Assembly: GCA_035625915.1 (NCBI GenBank)
Contig: DASPOR010000103.1
Span: forward strand, 1 to 41,092
Reading direction: 5' to 3'
From: Alphaproteobacteria bacterium
Lineage (GTDB): Bacteria; Pseudomonadota; Alphaproteobacteria; JACZXZ01
Length of the DNA stretch: 41,092 nucleotides
Below are positions 7,715 through 15,936 of this stretch, piece by piece. Made by a program: the position numbers and the translations under genes. The notes beneath the pieces are model-generated. The model was given only the letters and a program-made list of their open reading frames with translations, ran no database searches and was not told the DNA's origin. Numbering within the stretch: position 1 is the stretch's first letter; each line of letters starts with the position of its first letter.

Positions 7715-8326
7715 TCAGACCTCCTGCCGCGCGAGCAGATGGGCGTTGGTGCCGAGCCAGAGATAGCCGATACAGGCGAGCAGGTTGGTGTAGAGGGCGG
7801 TGGCCGAGCCGATATAGATCGAGGTCACGATCGCCTTGAAGCTCTCGAAGTTCTGGGCCTTGTCGACGGTGAGGTCGGAAACCGTGATGATCAGGCCGAG
7901 CACGGTGCCGACCATGCCGAGGTAGACGAGCGCATTGCCGGCCCAGCGCACCGTCTGCCAATCCTTGCGCGCAACCGCCACGAGGCCGGCGGCGAAAAGG
8001 ACCGTGATCAGGTAGCACATGCCCGACTCGTCGGCCTTATAGGGTCGCACGAGCAGGCCCTCCGCCCACGCCGCCGCCACCAAGGCAAGCCCGATCAGAT
8101 TGATCACGACGAACCGGGCGACAAAGGGAAAATTCTCGCCGCGACGGCTGAACAACCGTTCAAGCGCTTTCCAATCCGGGAACACGCGCACACGGAAGCT
8201 ACGATCGAGGAGTGCCTGCTGTTCGCGCACGCCGAGAGGGGCGGGCGTTTGACCGGAGTGGGTTTCGTCGGAATCGAGCGGCTGGCCGGGCGGATCGGTC
8301 GACAGGGTGCGCCTGAGGTTCAGCAT
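7715..8326 (-). CDS. MotA/TolQ/ExbB proton channel family-like membrane protein
   Basis: This 203-residue protein starts with a 65-residue cytoplasmic region and has four hydrophobic segments (about 68-92, 103-119, 131-150, 166-191). Segment 3, NALVYLGMVGTVLGLIITVS, carries the G-x-x-G-T-V-x-G signature of the ExbB/TolQ third helix. Segment 4, IVTSIYIGSATALYTNLLAC, matches the fourth-helix pattern with small and polar residues lining the channel. The family uses the proton motive force with a one-helix partner of ExbD/TolR/MotB type to do work at the envelope. It is the first gene of a three-gene operon and has about 220 bp of upstream non-coding DNA for a promoter. There is no TonB, Tol or Pal gene nearby, so it is not a standard Ton or Tol system. 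Confidence 0.8.
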   Translation of the reverse strand: MLNLRRTLSTDPPGQPLDSDETHSGQTPAPLGVREQQALLDRSFRVRVFPDWKALERLFSRRGENFPFVARFVVINLIGLALVAAAWAEGLLVRPYKADESGMCYLITVLFAAGLVAVARKDWQTVRWAGNALVYLGMVGTVLGLIITVSDLTVDKAQNFESFKAIVTSIYIGSATALYTNLLACIGYLWLGTNAHLLARQEV

Positions 8327-8479
8327 GTCGAGCCCCTCCTTGGAGCTTCGGCCTCGGCCCTTCGACGAACTGAGACCGTAACATCAAGGTTAAGGGCGGA
8401 AAGGTTAACGACCCTCTAAAACAAGGTTTAATTTTTATGAATCAGCCCGCGTTTCGAACCGATATTTCGCACGATGCCG

Positions 8480-8529
8480 AAAAAAATTCCGGCGTCACGC
8501 CGCGCGCGTCCGTCAAGAGGCGCGCGGCG
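8480..8529 (-). terminator. Intrinsic terminator downstream of the cold shock gene
   Basis: Read on the minus strand, a 10-bp GC stem (8520-8529 with 8498-8507, loop of 12) overlaps a second short stem CGGCG-TGA-CGCCG (8490-8502), followed after three bases by a run of seven T (8486-8480). The short stem plus T7 fits an intrinsic terminator 16-45 bp past the csp stop; the two stems are mutually exclusive. Confidence 0.6.
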
Positions 8530-8545
8530 ATGGATCGCCTGGACT

Positions 8546-8752
8546 TTAGGCCGCCTTGAGGTTGATGGCGGATACGCGCCCGTCGCGGCCGCGCTCGACT
8601 TCGAAAGACAGGGTCTGCCCTTCGGTCAGCGTCGACATGCCGGCGCGCTCGACGGCACTGATGTGGACGAAGATGTCCTTGGCCCCGTCGCTCGGCTGGA
8701 TAAATCCAAAGCCGCGCTGGTTATTGAAGAATTTCACCGTTCCAACTGCCAT
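8546..8752 (-). CDS. cspA: Cold shock protein (CspA family)
   Basis: The 68-residue protein is a single cold shock domain of normal length. It carries both RNA-binding motifs: RNP1 as QRGFGFIQ (about residues 11-18) and RNP2 as DIFVHIS (about 26-32), after the usual opening GTVKFFNN. Such proteins bind single-stranded RNA or DNA and melt mRNA structure, at low temperature or constitutively. The start is the ATG preceded by GAAGGAG; the frame extends 16 codons further up but without a site. A terminator follows the stop. I cannot tell whether this copy is cold-induced: no cold-box motif is obvious in the leader. Confidence 0.96.
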   Translation of the reverse strand: MAVGTVKFFNNQRGFGFIQPSDGAKDIFVHISAVERAGMSTLTEGQTLSFEVERGRDGRVSAINLKAA

Positions 8753-9084
8753 GATGGCTCCTTCAGAATGACGAGTGGCCGTGCGGCACGATCGCAGCAC
8801 GGCTTCGTTTCAGTTACCGGCCTCATGGATTGCGAGGATATGCGCCCCGCCGACTTCGCATAGAATGCGGCGTATTCGGAAATCCGAGACGTTCCCGCGA
8901 CAAGATCGGGTCGGCGGAAAGGTCGGGGCAGATCGGCAAGTGCCGAAGCAGATACTGTGACCCTCTAATTGGCTGCAATGGAGGCGTTTTGCAAGCCTCA
9001 TCGTCGCCTGATCCGAAAGAATTCAAAATTAGAACTCTCTTAAATGACCGTGGCGCAGGACGCTCTTCCGTGTTACTCTAACCA
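8753..9084. other. Intergenic region between divergent csp and CGNR regulator genes
   Basis: The 332 bp hold no convincing gene. The csp leader lies on the left. On the right, an AT-rich patch 40-60 bp before the CGNR gene contains TTCAAA followed by the imperfect palindrome TTAGA-N5-CTTAA, described separately. I see no tRNA or intrinsic terminator. Confidence 0.6.
9029..9043. promoter_or_regulatory. Palindromic operator-like site upstream of the CGNR regulator
   Basis: TTAGA-ACTCT-CTTAA is an imperfect inverted repeat. TTCAAA lies one base in front of it. The same arrangement (TTCAAA, one base, TTAGA, five bases, TCTAA) occurs at the right edge of the window, there with perfect symmetry. 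It is placed 42 bp before the first possible start of the zinc-finger regulator gene, which suits autoregulation or a promoter element. Binding partner is inferred only from position. Confidence 0.4.
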
Positions 9085-9768
9085 GTGAAAACCATTATGG
9101 CTTGCCTTATGACCACCTTACAATCTGACAAACCCTCGAAGGTCCACGATCCGCGCCCCGGAAGTCTTCCCTTGATCGGCGGCGTGCTTTGTCTCGATTT
9201 CGTGAACACGGTATCCGGCCTCCGAGATGGCGAGCATGAGATCGAGCATTTGACCGCCTACGAGGATCTCATCGCCTGGGCCATGCATGCCGATGCTTTC
9301 TCATTCTCTGAGGCACAGGCCCTCTTGGCGCGCGGGCACGCGGATGGCCCGGGTGCTGTCAGGGCATTTCATCGCGCACTCGCCTTGCGGGATACCATTC
9401 ACGATATCTTTGCGTCGATCGCGACACACGATCGCATCCCCGACGAGACGATGGAAAGCTTCAACGCAGCCCTCGCCGAAGCGCTGCGTCACGCGCGAAT
9501 CCTCGCGGAGGATGGGCATTTCAAATGGGCATGGGACGACCTGAGCGCACGTCTCGAAGCGCCGCTCTGGCCGGTCTTGCGCTCGGCGGCGGATCTTCTG
9601 ACCACGGGCAAGCTCGACCGCATCAAGCAGTGCCCCTTCCCCCATTGCGGCTGGCTGTTCGTCGATCTCAGCAAAAACAAGAGCAGGCGCTGGTGCGAGA
9701 TGAGCGTGTGCGGCAACCGCACCAAGGCGCGCCGCCACTATATGAGGGAAAAGCGCGTCGGCGCTTGA
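9085..9768 (+). CDS. ABATE-domain / CGNR zinc-finger protein, putative transcription regulator
   Basis: The product (up to 227 residues) has the two-part layout of the CGNR family. The N-terminal region shows LPLIGGVLCLDFVNTV, the hallmark of the ABATE (stress-induced regulator) domain, followed by an alpha-helical middle. The C-terminal zinc finger starts at about residue 180: CPFPHCGWLFVDLSKNKSRRWC, then CGNRTKARRHY, giving the name motif. These proteins are thought to be stress-responsive transcription regulators with little direct study. Start codons at 9085 (GTG), 9097 and 9109 (ATG) are all possible and none has a good ribosome site. The gene converges on livM with six bases between stops. 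Confidence 0.88.
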   Translation: MKTIMACLMTTLQSDKPSKVHDPRPGSLPLIGGVLCLDFVNTVSGLRDGEHEIEHLTAYEDLIAWAMHADAFSFSEAQALLARGHADGPGAVRAFHRALALRDTIHDIFASIATHDRIPDETMESFNAALAEALRHARILAEDGHFKWAWDDLSARLEAPLWPVLRSAADLLTTGKLDRIKQCPFPHCGWLFVDLSKNKSRRWCEMSVCGNRTKARRHYMREKRVGA

Positions 9769-9774
9769 GCGGCC

Positions 9775-11121
9775 TCAAGATCCGGATTTCGCAGCACCGA
9801 GCAAGATCGTCGGCCGTCGGTAGGCGACAAGGCCGCCGGGGCGCCAGACGATGATCGCGACCATGGCAAGGCCAAACACCAGCATGCGGTAATGGGCGAA
9901 TTCGCGGCCGAGCTCGGGCAAAAAAACCAGCAGAATTGCCGCGGTCAATACCCCAATCTGGCTACCCATCCCCCCAAGCACGACAATCGCGAGCACGGTC
10001 GCGGACTCGGCGAAGGTGAAGCTTTGAGGGCTGATATAGCCTTGGCGTGCCGCGAAGAAACAGCCTGCAAAACCGCCGAATAGCGCCCCGATGCCAAACG
10101 CCGAGAGTTTCAGGTTCGTCGGATTGAGGCCGAGCGCGCGGCACGCATCCTCGTCTTCGCGAAGCGCCTCCCATGCGCGCCCAAGCGGCAGCCGCCGCAC
10201 TCGCAAGGCGAACATATTGGTCAAAAGTGCCAGACCGAGGATCAGGTAAAACAACAGAATGAGACGAGACGGAACCCAATGCGCCGAATGCGCAACAGCG
10301 CCCGGCAACGTATCGAGGCCCCATCCGAAAAAAGTAGGATGCGGAATGTCGAGAATCCCGCCGGGGCCACCCGTGAAGCTCACCCAATTTAGAAGGATGA
10401 TGCGGATGATCTCCCCGAAGCCGAGCGTGACGATCGCCAGATAGTCCCCGCGCATGCTGAGGACCGGGAAGCCGAGGATGACGCCGCACGTCGCCGCGAC
10501 GAAGCCGGCGAGCGGCAAGCACTCCCAAAAATTGAGACCGAAATAGTGCGAGAGGAGTGCGAAGGTATAGGCGCCGACCGCGTAGAACGCCACGTAGCCG
10601 AGATCCAAAAGACCTGCGAGGCCGACGACGATGTTGAGGCCCCAGCCGAGCATCGCATAGATCAACACCGTGATCGCGAGATCGACCATATAGGAATCCG
10701 AAAAGGGAAAGAGCGGGAGGAATGCGGCTAAGAGCGCTAGCGCCGAGCCAATAATCAACCGTCGCCGCTCCGATGTTTCGGCAGCTGCACGGCTCGTGCG
10801 CACTGCAGTGGTCAAGATGGTGCGTTTCGGTAACCCGAACGAGCAAACGAGCGACAATGCCAATCGGCCCACAAATACGACCGCACTGCCGACGACGACC
10901 CAGTGAAGACGCGGGATGAGCGTCACGGCGCCTATTGCAGTAACCACCCGAACCCCGAGTATCGGCAGCGCCAGAAACGCAGCAAATGCCGATGCCATCG
11001 CAGCCTCGCCGAAGGCGCGCACGGCCGCGCGGCGCCACCCCTCACCGACAATGCTGTCAACCCGCGCCTTTTCCAACGTGACGCCTTCCAACCCCACCCT
11101 TGCACCCGACCTAACTTTCAT
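9775..11121 (-). CDS. livM: Branched-chain amino acid-type ABC permease LivM
   Basis: The 448-residue permease has an N-terminal extension of about 120 residues with two or three hydrophobic segments, as in LivM proteins with a DUF3382-type N-terminus. The LivM core starts at about residue 125: [46 protein letters not shown], a near-consensus LivM block, followed by [24 protein letters not shown], the EAA-type loop [20 protein letters not shown] and the C-terminal VWRPGGL. It would pair with LivH and two ATPases, but those ATPases are not nearby and the LivH-like gene is 3.3 kb away. It is on the same strand as the dihydroorotase gene, 112 bp upstream, so it may be at the end of that operon or have its own promoter. 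Confidence 0.92.
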   Translation of the reverse strand: MKVRSGARVGLEGVTLEKARVDSIVGEGWRRAAVRAFGEAAMASAFAAFLALPILGVRVVTAIGAVTLIPRLHWVVVGSAVVFVGRLALSLVCSFGLPKRTILTTAVRTSRAAAETSERRRLIIGSALALLAAFLPLFPFSDSYMVDLAITVLIYAMLGWGLNIVVGLAGLLDLGYVAFYAVGAYTFALLSHYFGLNFWECLPLAGFVAATCGVILGFPVLSMRGDYLAIVTLGFGEIIRIILLNWVSFTGGPGGILDIPHPTFFGWGLDTLPGAVAHSAHWVPSRLILLFYLILGLALLTNMFALRVRRLPLGRAWEALREDEDACRALGLNPTNLKLSAFGIGALFGGFAGCFFAARQGYISPQSFTFAESATVLAIVVLGGMGSQIGVLTAAILLVFLPELGREFAHYRMLVFGLAMVAIIVWRPGGLVAYRRPTILLGAAKSGS

Positions 11122-11233
11122 TCATCCGGTTGCCGGTTGGAAAGATACCAGAAGAATCCGCGAGGGTCAGCGCTCGTGTGCCGACTCCGATTTTCGCCAT
11201 ATCTCGGTGCGGAACTGTGAGCGAATTCCGGAT

Positions 11234-12577
11234 TCAAAACTCGGGCGGGATCGTATCGAGAAACCGGATTGGCATGCCTTGGGGTGTACCGACGATTTCA
11301 TCGTCGCGCATTACCACATGGCCCCGGATCACGGTCAACTTCGGCCAGCCGGTGACCAACATCCCGTCGAACGGCGTCCAACCACAGCGGCTCGCTATCC
11401 ACCGGTTCTCGATGGTCCGCCGCGCCTTGAGGTCGACGATCGTGAAGTCGGCGTCGTAACCGATGGCGATGCGCCCCTTCCTTGCAACTCCGTAAATGCG
11501 AGCAGCCCCGGCGCTCGTGAGATCGATGAACCGCTCCAGCGTCAAACGGCCGGCATTGACATGATCGAGCAATATCGGCACGAGCGTTTGCACCCCGGGC
11601 ATTCCCGCGGGGCTTTGCGGATAGGGCTTCGACTTTTCCTCAAGCGTGTGCGGCGCATGGTCGGAGCCGATCACGTCGACGACGCCGTCTGCGACGGCGC
11701 GCCACAATGCCTCGCGATGGCCGGCATCCCGAATTGGCGGATTCATTTGCGCGAGCGTGCCGAGGCGGTCATAGCAGTCTGGGGCAACGAGCGTGAGATG
11801 CTGCGGCGTGGTCTCGACGGTCGCGATGTCCTTGTGCGCGGCGAGGAGGGTCATCTCGCCGGCCGAGGTGACGTGAAGAACATGCACTCGCCGCCCCGCC
11901 TGCCGGGCAAGTGCGATCAGCCGTTCGACTGCCTTGAGTGCGGTCGCTTCATCGCGCCACGCGGGGTGGAATTGCGGCTTGCCACCCTCAATCGCGATTT
12001 TTTTGCGCTCGACGAGGCGCGTCTCGTCCTCGGCATGCACGGCCATGCGCCGGCGGCCGCTTCGAAGAACCGCGAGCACGCCGTCGTCGTCCGGCACGAG
12101 CAGGTTTCCGGTGGAGCTTCCCATGAAGAGCTTGACGCCCGAGCAACCCGGCAGCGCTTCCAGCGTCGCGAGTTCGGCGACGTTCCCATGGGTCGCACCC
12201 ACGAAAAAGGCATGATCGACCCATGCGCGCCCCTTGGCGCGTGCGAATTTGTCCTCAAGCAGCGCCTTTGTCGTGGTGCTGGGGTTCGTATTGGGCATCT
12301 CGAAGACACCCGTGACGCCGCCGAGTGCTGCTGCGCGAGTCCCCGTCTCGAGGTCCTCCTTGTGCTCGTTGCCCGGCTCCCGCAGATGCACCTGGGTGTC
12401 GATGACGCCCGGCAAGACGTGAAGGCCGCGCGCATCGATTGCTTCTCTTGCCTCGCTCGGCGCGAACGAGCCGAACGCCACGATCCACCCACCGCGTGCT
12501 GCAACGTCGGTTTGGATGAAGCCGCTCGGCGTTGCGAGGGTGCCATTTCGGATGATCAGATCGAACGGTGTCGCCAT
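11234..12577 (-). CDS. pyrC: Dihydroorotase-like amidohydrolase (PyrC)
   Basis: The 447-residue protein has the cyclic amidohydrolase layout: a small beta domain, then a metal-binding barrel. The motif GVIDTQVHLREPG near residue 57-69 carries the second metal-binding His (64) and the substrate Arg (66), but the first His of the usual HxH is Gln62. GVKLFMGSSTG provides the candidate carboxylated Lys, HVLHVTSAGEM a metal His, and GSDHAPHTLEEK the catalytic Asp and substrate His. Dihydroorotase closes carbamoyl-aspartate to dihydroorotate in pyrimidine synthesis. As I recall, an alphaproteobacterial subfamily shares the Gln, so it may still be active. A hydantoinase-type or other amidohydrolase role is the main alternative. 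It is 18 bp downstream of the SET gene. Confidence 0.85.
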   Translation of the reverse strand: MATPFDLIIRNGTLATPSGFIQTDVAARGGWIVAFGSFAPSEAREAIDARGLHVLPGVIDTQVHLREPGNEHKEDLETGTRAAALGGVTGVFEMPNTNPSTTTKALLEDKFARAKGRAWVDHAFFVGATHGNVAELATLEALPGCSGVKLFMGSSTGNLLVPDDDGVLAVLRSGRRRMAVHAEDETRLVERKKIAIEGGKPQFHPAWRDEATALKAVERLIALARQAGRRVHVLHVTSAGEMTLLAAHKDIATVETTPQHLTLVAPDCYDRLGTLAQMNPPIRDAGHREALWRAVADGVVDVIGSDHAPHTLEEKSKPYPQSPAGMPGVQTLVPILLDHVNAGRLTLERFIDLTSAGAARIYGVARKGRIAIGYDADFTIVDLKARRTIENRWIASRCGWTPFDGMLVTGWPKLTVIRGHVVMRDDEIVGTPQGMPIRFLDTIPPEF

Positions 12578-12595
12578 GTCACGCTGCCAACCGCA

Positions 12596-13117
12596 TCAGC
12601 GAAGTGTCGCTATGCGCGCGTTCACGAATGGCGAGAAACGCCCGCGATAGCGCGCTTGAAGATCCGACCGGCGCCAATCCGAACCGGTGACCCTTCCTCG
12701 GCACAGGGACGAGCCGCAGGCGCAGCGCCATGTCGCGACGAGATCGTTTTCGTCCTGCCAAAAGGCGTAGTCGGCCGTGAGCTCATCGCCGGGCGCCAAG
12801 TCGCGCCGGGCCGCGAACGTCACTTCGTCTGTCATCCACAGGCTGGGATCGCATGAGTGATTGAGAAAAAAATCCCGGAGGTCGCTTGCACCGACCGGGG
12901 TAACCATGAAAAGCCCCTCCCCGATCGGGATTTCCGAGTCGGGCTCGATGTTGATCGAGCCGAGCCGCTCCCTCGTCAGGACCGCACCACCCCATTCGAT
13001 GACGATGTCGCCGGCCGCAATCGGCGCCGTCGCGAAACTTCCATGCCCTGCAGTACCCGAGCGGCGCACCTCGATGCGCGAATCGAGCCAGGATTTTGTG
13101 CGGTATTCTCGACTCAC
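12596..13117 (-). CDS. SET-domain protein-lysine methyltransferase
   Basis: The 173-residue protein is a compact SET domain. It starts GTG with a perfect AAGGAGG five bases before it. Visible elements are the N-terminal SET strand HGSFATAPIAAGDIVIEWGG, the pseudoknot segment FLNHSCDPSLW (SAM-binding N-H-S-C), GDELTADYAFW with the catalytic Tyr, and a C-terminal post-SET zinc motif CACGSSLC. Bacterial SET proteins methylate lysines on ribosomal, histone-like or other proteins, mostly uncharacterised. The gene sits between asnB and pyrC in the minus-strand operon with 9 and 18 bp gaps, so it is cotranscribed. The target is unknown. The family assignment is firm. Confidence 0.9.
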   Translation of the reverse strand: MSREYRTKSWLDSRIEVRRSGTAGHGSFATAPIAAGDIVIEWGGAVLTRERLGSINIEPDSEIPIGEGLFMVTPVGASDLRDFFLNHSCDPSLWMTDEVTFAARRDLAPGDELTADYAFWQDENDLVATWRCACGSSLCRGRVTGSDWRRSDLQARYRGRFSPFVNARIATLR

Positions 13118-13126
13118 GGTTCCTCC

Positions 13127-14893
13127 TTACGCGGCCCGCAAATGCTCGAAGGCATCGGGTGCTCCCGTGACGCCCATGATGTGGCGCTGGTGCCAACATG
13201 CGTAAAAGAGAAGCGCCCATTCCGCGAAACCCGAGCGTTTGCCCGAGCGTTTGAAGAGCCGCTCGACCGCAACCGGATCGCACATTTGCCGGACACCCTC
13301 CTGGCGCGCCACGAGCGGGCCGATGCCTTCGCTTCTCCTCGCGATCCATTCGGCGGTGGGCACGGTAAAGCCCCGCTTGGCGCTGAACGGTTCGGCCTCG
13401 GGAAGCTCGCGCGCCAGCCAGCGCCTGAGGAGCCATTTGCCGCGCCGGTCGCGAAGCTTGAGCTTGTCGGGCAAGCAATAGGCGACGGTGGCGACCGCAC
13501 GGTCGAGGAAAGGCACTCTCGCCTCGACGGAATGGGCCATCAGGCAGCGATCCGCCTTAAGGAGGAGATCGTTTGGGAGCCAATCGGCCACGTCGACCGC
13601 TTGCGCAACCTGAAGGTCGCTCCGACCAGGCAAGACCGCCGCAACCTCGGCGGCCGCGAAACCGTCGCGCCATCCCTCAAGCTGGCTGCGCAGGACGCCA
13701 AGGCCGTCGAGGATGCCCCGCGCGCGCATCGTGCGGCCCCACATCCACCAAGGCCGCAGGGCGCTGCGGTATCGTCCATATCCAGCGAACAACTCGTCTC
13801 CCCCCTCGCCCGTCAGGATCACCTTGAGCGAGCCCTTTAGCTCCGCCGCAAGCTTGTAGGTCGGCAACGTTGCATAATCCGCCGCCGGATCGTCGAGCGC
13901 TTCGACAACCCTCGGAAGGTAGGTCCAAAAATCCGCTTCGTCGAATTCAACCTCGACATGCTCCGCACCCACCTTCTCGGAGAGTTTGCGCGCGAGGGCC
14001 CTCTCGTCGACCACCTGCGTGCCCGAAAATCCGATCGTGAACGCGCGCACGGGCCGCTCATTGAGCTTCGCCATGAGCGCCAAGAGGGTCGACGAATCGA
14101 TTCCGCCCGAGAGGAACATGCCATAGGGAACGTCGGAGCGTTGATGCACGCGCACGCTGTCGGTCAGTGCCGCGTCCAGCCGATCGAGGGCCTCCTCCTC
14201 GCTCCAGCGTTCGGGGCCACCGGAGGGAAGCGCATCAATGCGCCGGCGTTCGACGATTCGCCCCTCGGCGAGGACCAGCGTCTCGCCTGGAAGCAGTCGG
14301 CGAATGCCGAGAAAGGCCGTGTCGCGACCGGTCGTGAATTGAAGTTCCAGAAGCTCCGTCCCGCGCGCAGGATTCAACGCGGCTTGGGCAAGCCCCGCGG
14401 CAATGAGCGCTCGCGGTTCCGAGGCGAAGGCGAAAAGGTCGGGCCGCTCGACATAATAAAGCGGCTTGATGCCAAAAGGATCGCGCGAAAGCACGAGTCG
14501 GCCGGTCGGCGCGTCGTGGAGTGCGAATGCGTACATGCCGCGCAGACGCTCCACGAAGGCAAGCCCTGTGCGGCGATAGAGAAGAAGGGGCGGCTCGAAA
14601 TCCGAATTGGTCGCGTAGTTCACGCCGGTGAGCGCTGCGTCTTCACGGAGTTCGATGTAATTATAGATTTCGCCGTTGCCCACCAACGCCGCACCGCCCG
14701 GTTCGTAAAGCGGATGCTGACCGGTCTCGAGATCGATGATCGCGAGCCTGTTCTGCACCATGCTGACATTGCCGAAGGCGTAATGTCCTCTACCCTCCGG
14801 CCCGCGATGGTCCAGAACGTCCGCCATGCGCTTGAGTGCGGCTTCGTCGGGCGGACGGCCGTTCGTCGTCATGATGCCCGCTATACCGCACAT
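13127..14893 (-). CDS. asnB: Asparagine synthase (glutamine-hydrolysing)-like amidotransferase
   Basis: The 588-residue protein has an N-terminal class II glutamine amidotransferase domain beginning at MCGIAGI with catalytic Cys2, the RLAIIDLETGQHP block and NGEIYNY, and a C-terminal ATP pyrophosphatase domain with SGGIDSS at residues 262-268. It is a complete enzyme of usual length. It shares TAATG with the upstream GT4 gene, so translation is coupled. In this setting, with three glycosyltransferases upstream, it may amidate a sugar acid of a surface glycan or simply make asparagine; both are possible and sequence alone does not decide. The C-terminal end is followed directly by the SET gene. 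Confidence 0.9.
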   Translation of the reverse strand: MCGIAGIMTTNGRPPDEAALKRMADVLDHRGPEGRGHYAFGNVSMVQNRLAIIDLETGQHPLYEPGGAALVGNGEIYNYIELREDAALTGVNYATNSDFEPPLLLYRRTGLAFVERLRGMYAFALHDAPTGRLVLSRDPFGIKPLYYVERPDLFAFASEPRALIAAGLAQAALNPARGTELLELQFTTGRDTAFLGIRRLLPGETLVLAEGRIVERRRIDALPSGGPERWSEEEALDRLDAALTDSVRVHQRSDVPYGMFLSGGIDSSTLLALMAKLNERPVRAFTIGFSGTQVVDERALARKLSEKVGAEHVEVEFDEADFWTYLPRVVEALDDPAADYATLPTYKLAAELKGSLKVILTGEGGDELFAGYGRYRSALRPWWMWGRTMRARGILDGLGVLRSQLEGWRDGFAAAEVAAVLPGRSDLQVAQAVDVADWLPNDLLLKADRCLMAHSVEARVPFLDRAVATVAYCLPDKLKLRDRRGKWLLRRWLARELPEAEPFSAKRGFTVPTAEWIARRSEGIGPLVARQEGVRQMCDPVAVERLFKRSGKRSGFAEWALLFYACWHQRHIMGVTGAPDAFEHLRAA

Positions 14894-15936
14894 TAGCTCG
14901 CGACCTTTTCAAAAAATTCGATATAGCGCGCCACGACCACCGCCTCCGTATAATCGCGTTCGAAGGCAGCACGGCCGCCTGCGCCGATTCGCGCGGTAAG
15001 GATCTCGTCATCGAATGCCCGGCGGATTCCATGCGCAAGTGCGGGCGCATCGTTGACGGGCACTAAGATTCCGCTCTTTCCATCCTCGATGATTGCCGCG
15101 GGTCCTTGACTCGCCGCCGCGACGACCGGCACCCCGTGCGCCCAAGCTTCGATCACCACATTGCCGAGCGGCTCATGCCGCGAAGGACACACGAGAAGAT
15201 CGGCCGCCGCAAGCAGTGCGGCCGTATCGTTGCGCCAGCCCAAGAGGCGCACGCGCGGGCCAAGCCCCAGCCGTTCCGATTGGGCTTCGAGGGCTTGACG
15301 CTCCGTCCCGTCCCCCGCGATCCAACAATGAACGTCCGGAAGTTGGGCGAGAGCCGCGAGCAGCACATCGAATGCCTTGTTCCGATGCAACCGGCCGAGT
15401 GCGAGCACGAGAGGTACCGTGTCCGGCGTTCCCACGCTTCTGCGCGCGAGCGGTTGGGCGCGCGTGGCATCGACGAAATTAGGAAGATAATGCGCGCGCG
15501 CGGGCGGCCAGCCGGAGCGGCGCAGATAATCCACGATATCGACCGTGTTTCCGATCAGGTGATCGCACGCCTTGTAATAGTGGAGATCGTAGTAGCCGCC
15601 AAGGCGCGCCACGTGAATGAAACGAATGCCGTCGCGCGGCCTCGGGCACTTCCACGTGGCGCGATTCATCCAGGTGAACACGACATGGGGTGCGAACGCC
15701 TCGATCTCCCGGCGCAGGCCCGGCCGCGTCCACCAATCCAAAAGACCGCCGAAAGGCAACTCGACGGCGTCGACCCCCTGCTTGCGAAGTGCATAGGCGC
15801 GCTCCTCGTCGCGGCGAATGACGACGCGTTGATCGAGGCCGGCGCGCGCGAGCGCTGGTATAAGTCGCGTGAAAAATTCCTCCGCCCCACCATGATGGGC
15901 GCCCGCGATCGCCTGCAGGACGCGCAGTGCTGCCAT
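14893..15936 (-). CDS. Glycosyltransferase family 4
   Basis: The product from the chosen ATG has 347 residues and GT-B architecture. The N-terminal domain reads ALRVLQAIAGAHHGGAEEFF, with a GG-x-E motif typical of GT4. The C-terminal domain has ALGRLHRNKAFDVLLAAL, then CPSRHEPLGNVVIEAW, the E-x7-E nucleotide-sugar motif. The ATG overlaps the stop of the upstream gene (TGATG) and the stop overlaps asnB's start (TAATG). The same frame remains open for 125 codons upstream inside the GT2 gene; that part is antiparallel noise of high-GC DNA. The enzyme transfers a sugar to a cell-surface glycan, probably LPS core or O-antigen, at the cytoplasmic face; donor and acceptor are unknown. Confidence 0.9.
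   Translation of the reverse strand: MAALRVLQAIAGAHHGGAEEFFTRLIPALARAGLDQRVVIRRDEERAYALRKQGVDAVELPFGGLLDWWTRPGLRREIEAFAPHVVFTWMNRATWKCPRPRDGIRFIHVARLGGYYDLHYYKACDHLIGNTVDIVDYLRRSGWPPARAHYLPNFVDATRAQPLARRSVGTPDTVPLVLALGRLHRNKAFDVLLAALAQLPDVHCWIAGDGTERQALEAQSERLGLGPRVRLLGWRNDTAALLAAADLLVCPSRHEPLGNVVIEAWAHGVPVVAAASQGPAAIIEDGKSGILVPVNDAPALAHGIRRAFDDEILTARIGAGGRAAFERDYTEAVVVARYIEFFEKVAS

Noticed and set aside
7160..8419. A 419-codon plus-strand frame across the ExbB/ExbD-like genes
   Set aside because: It is antisense to three genes with clear membrane and family motifs, and its translation is rich in Glu, Asp, His and Arg with no family match. Typical shadow of high-GC genes.
10916..12856. A 646-codon plus-strand frame over livM, dihydroorotase and SET genes
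   Set aside because: Antisense to genes with intact catalytic motifs; no ribosome site at its start.
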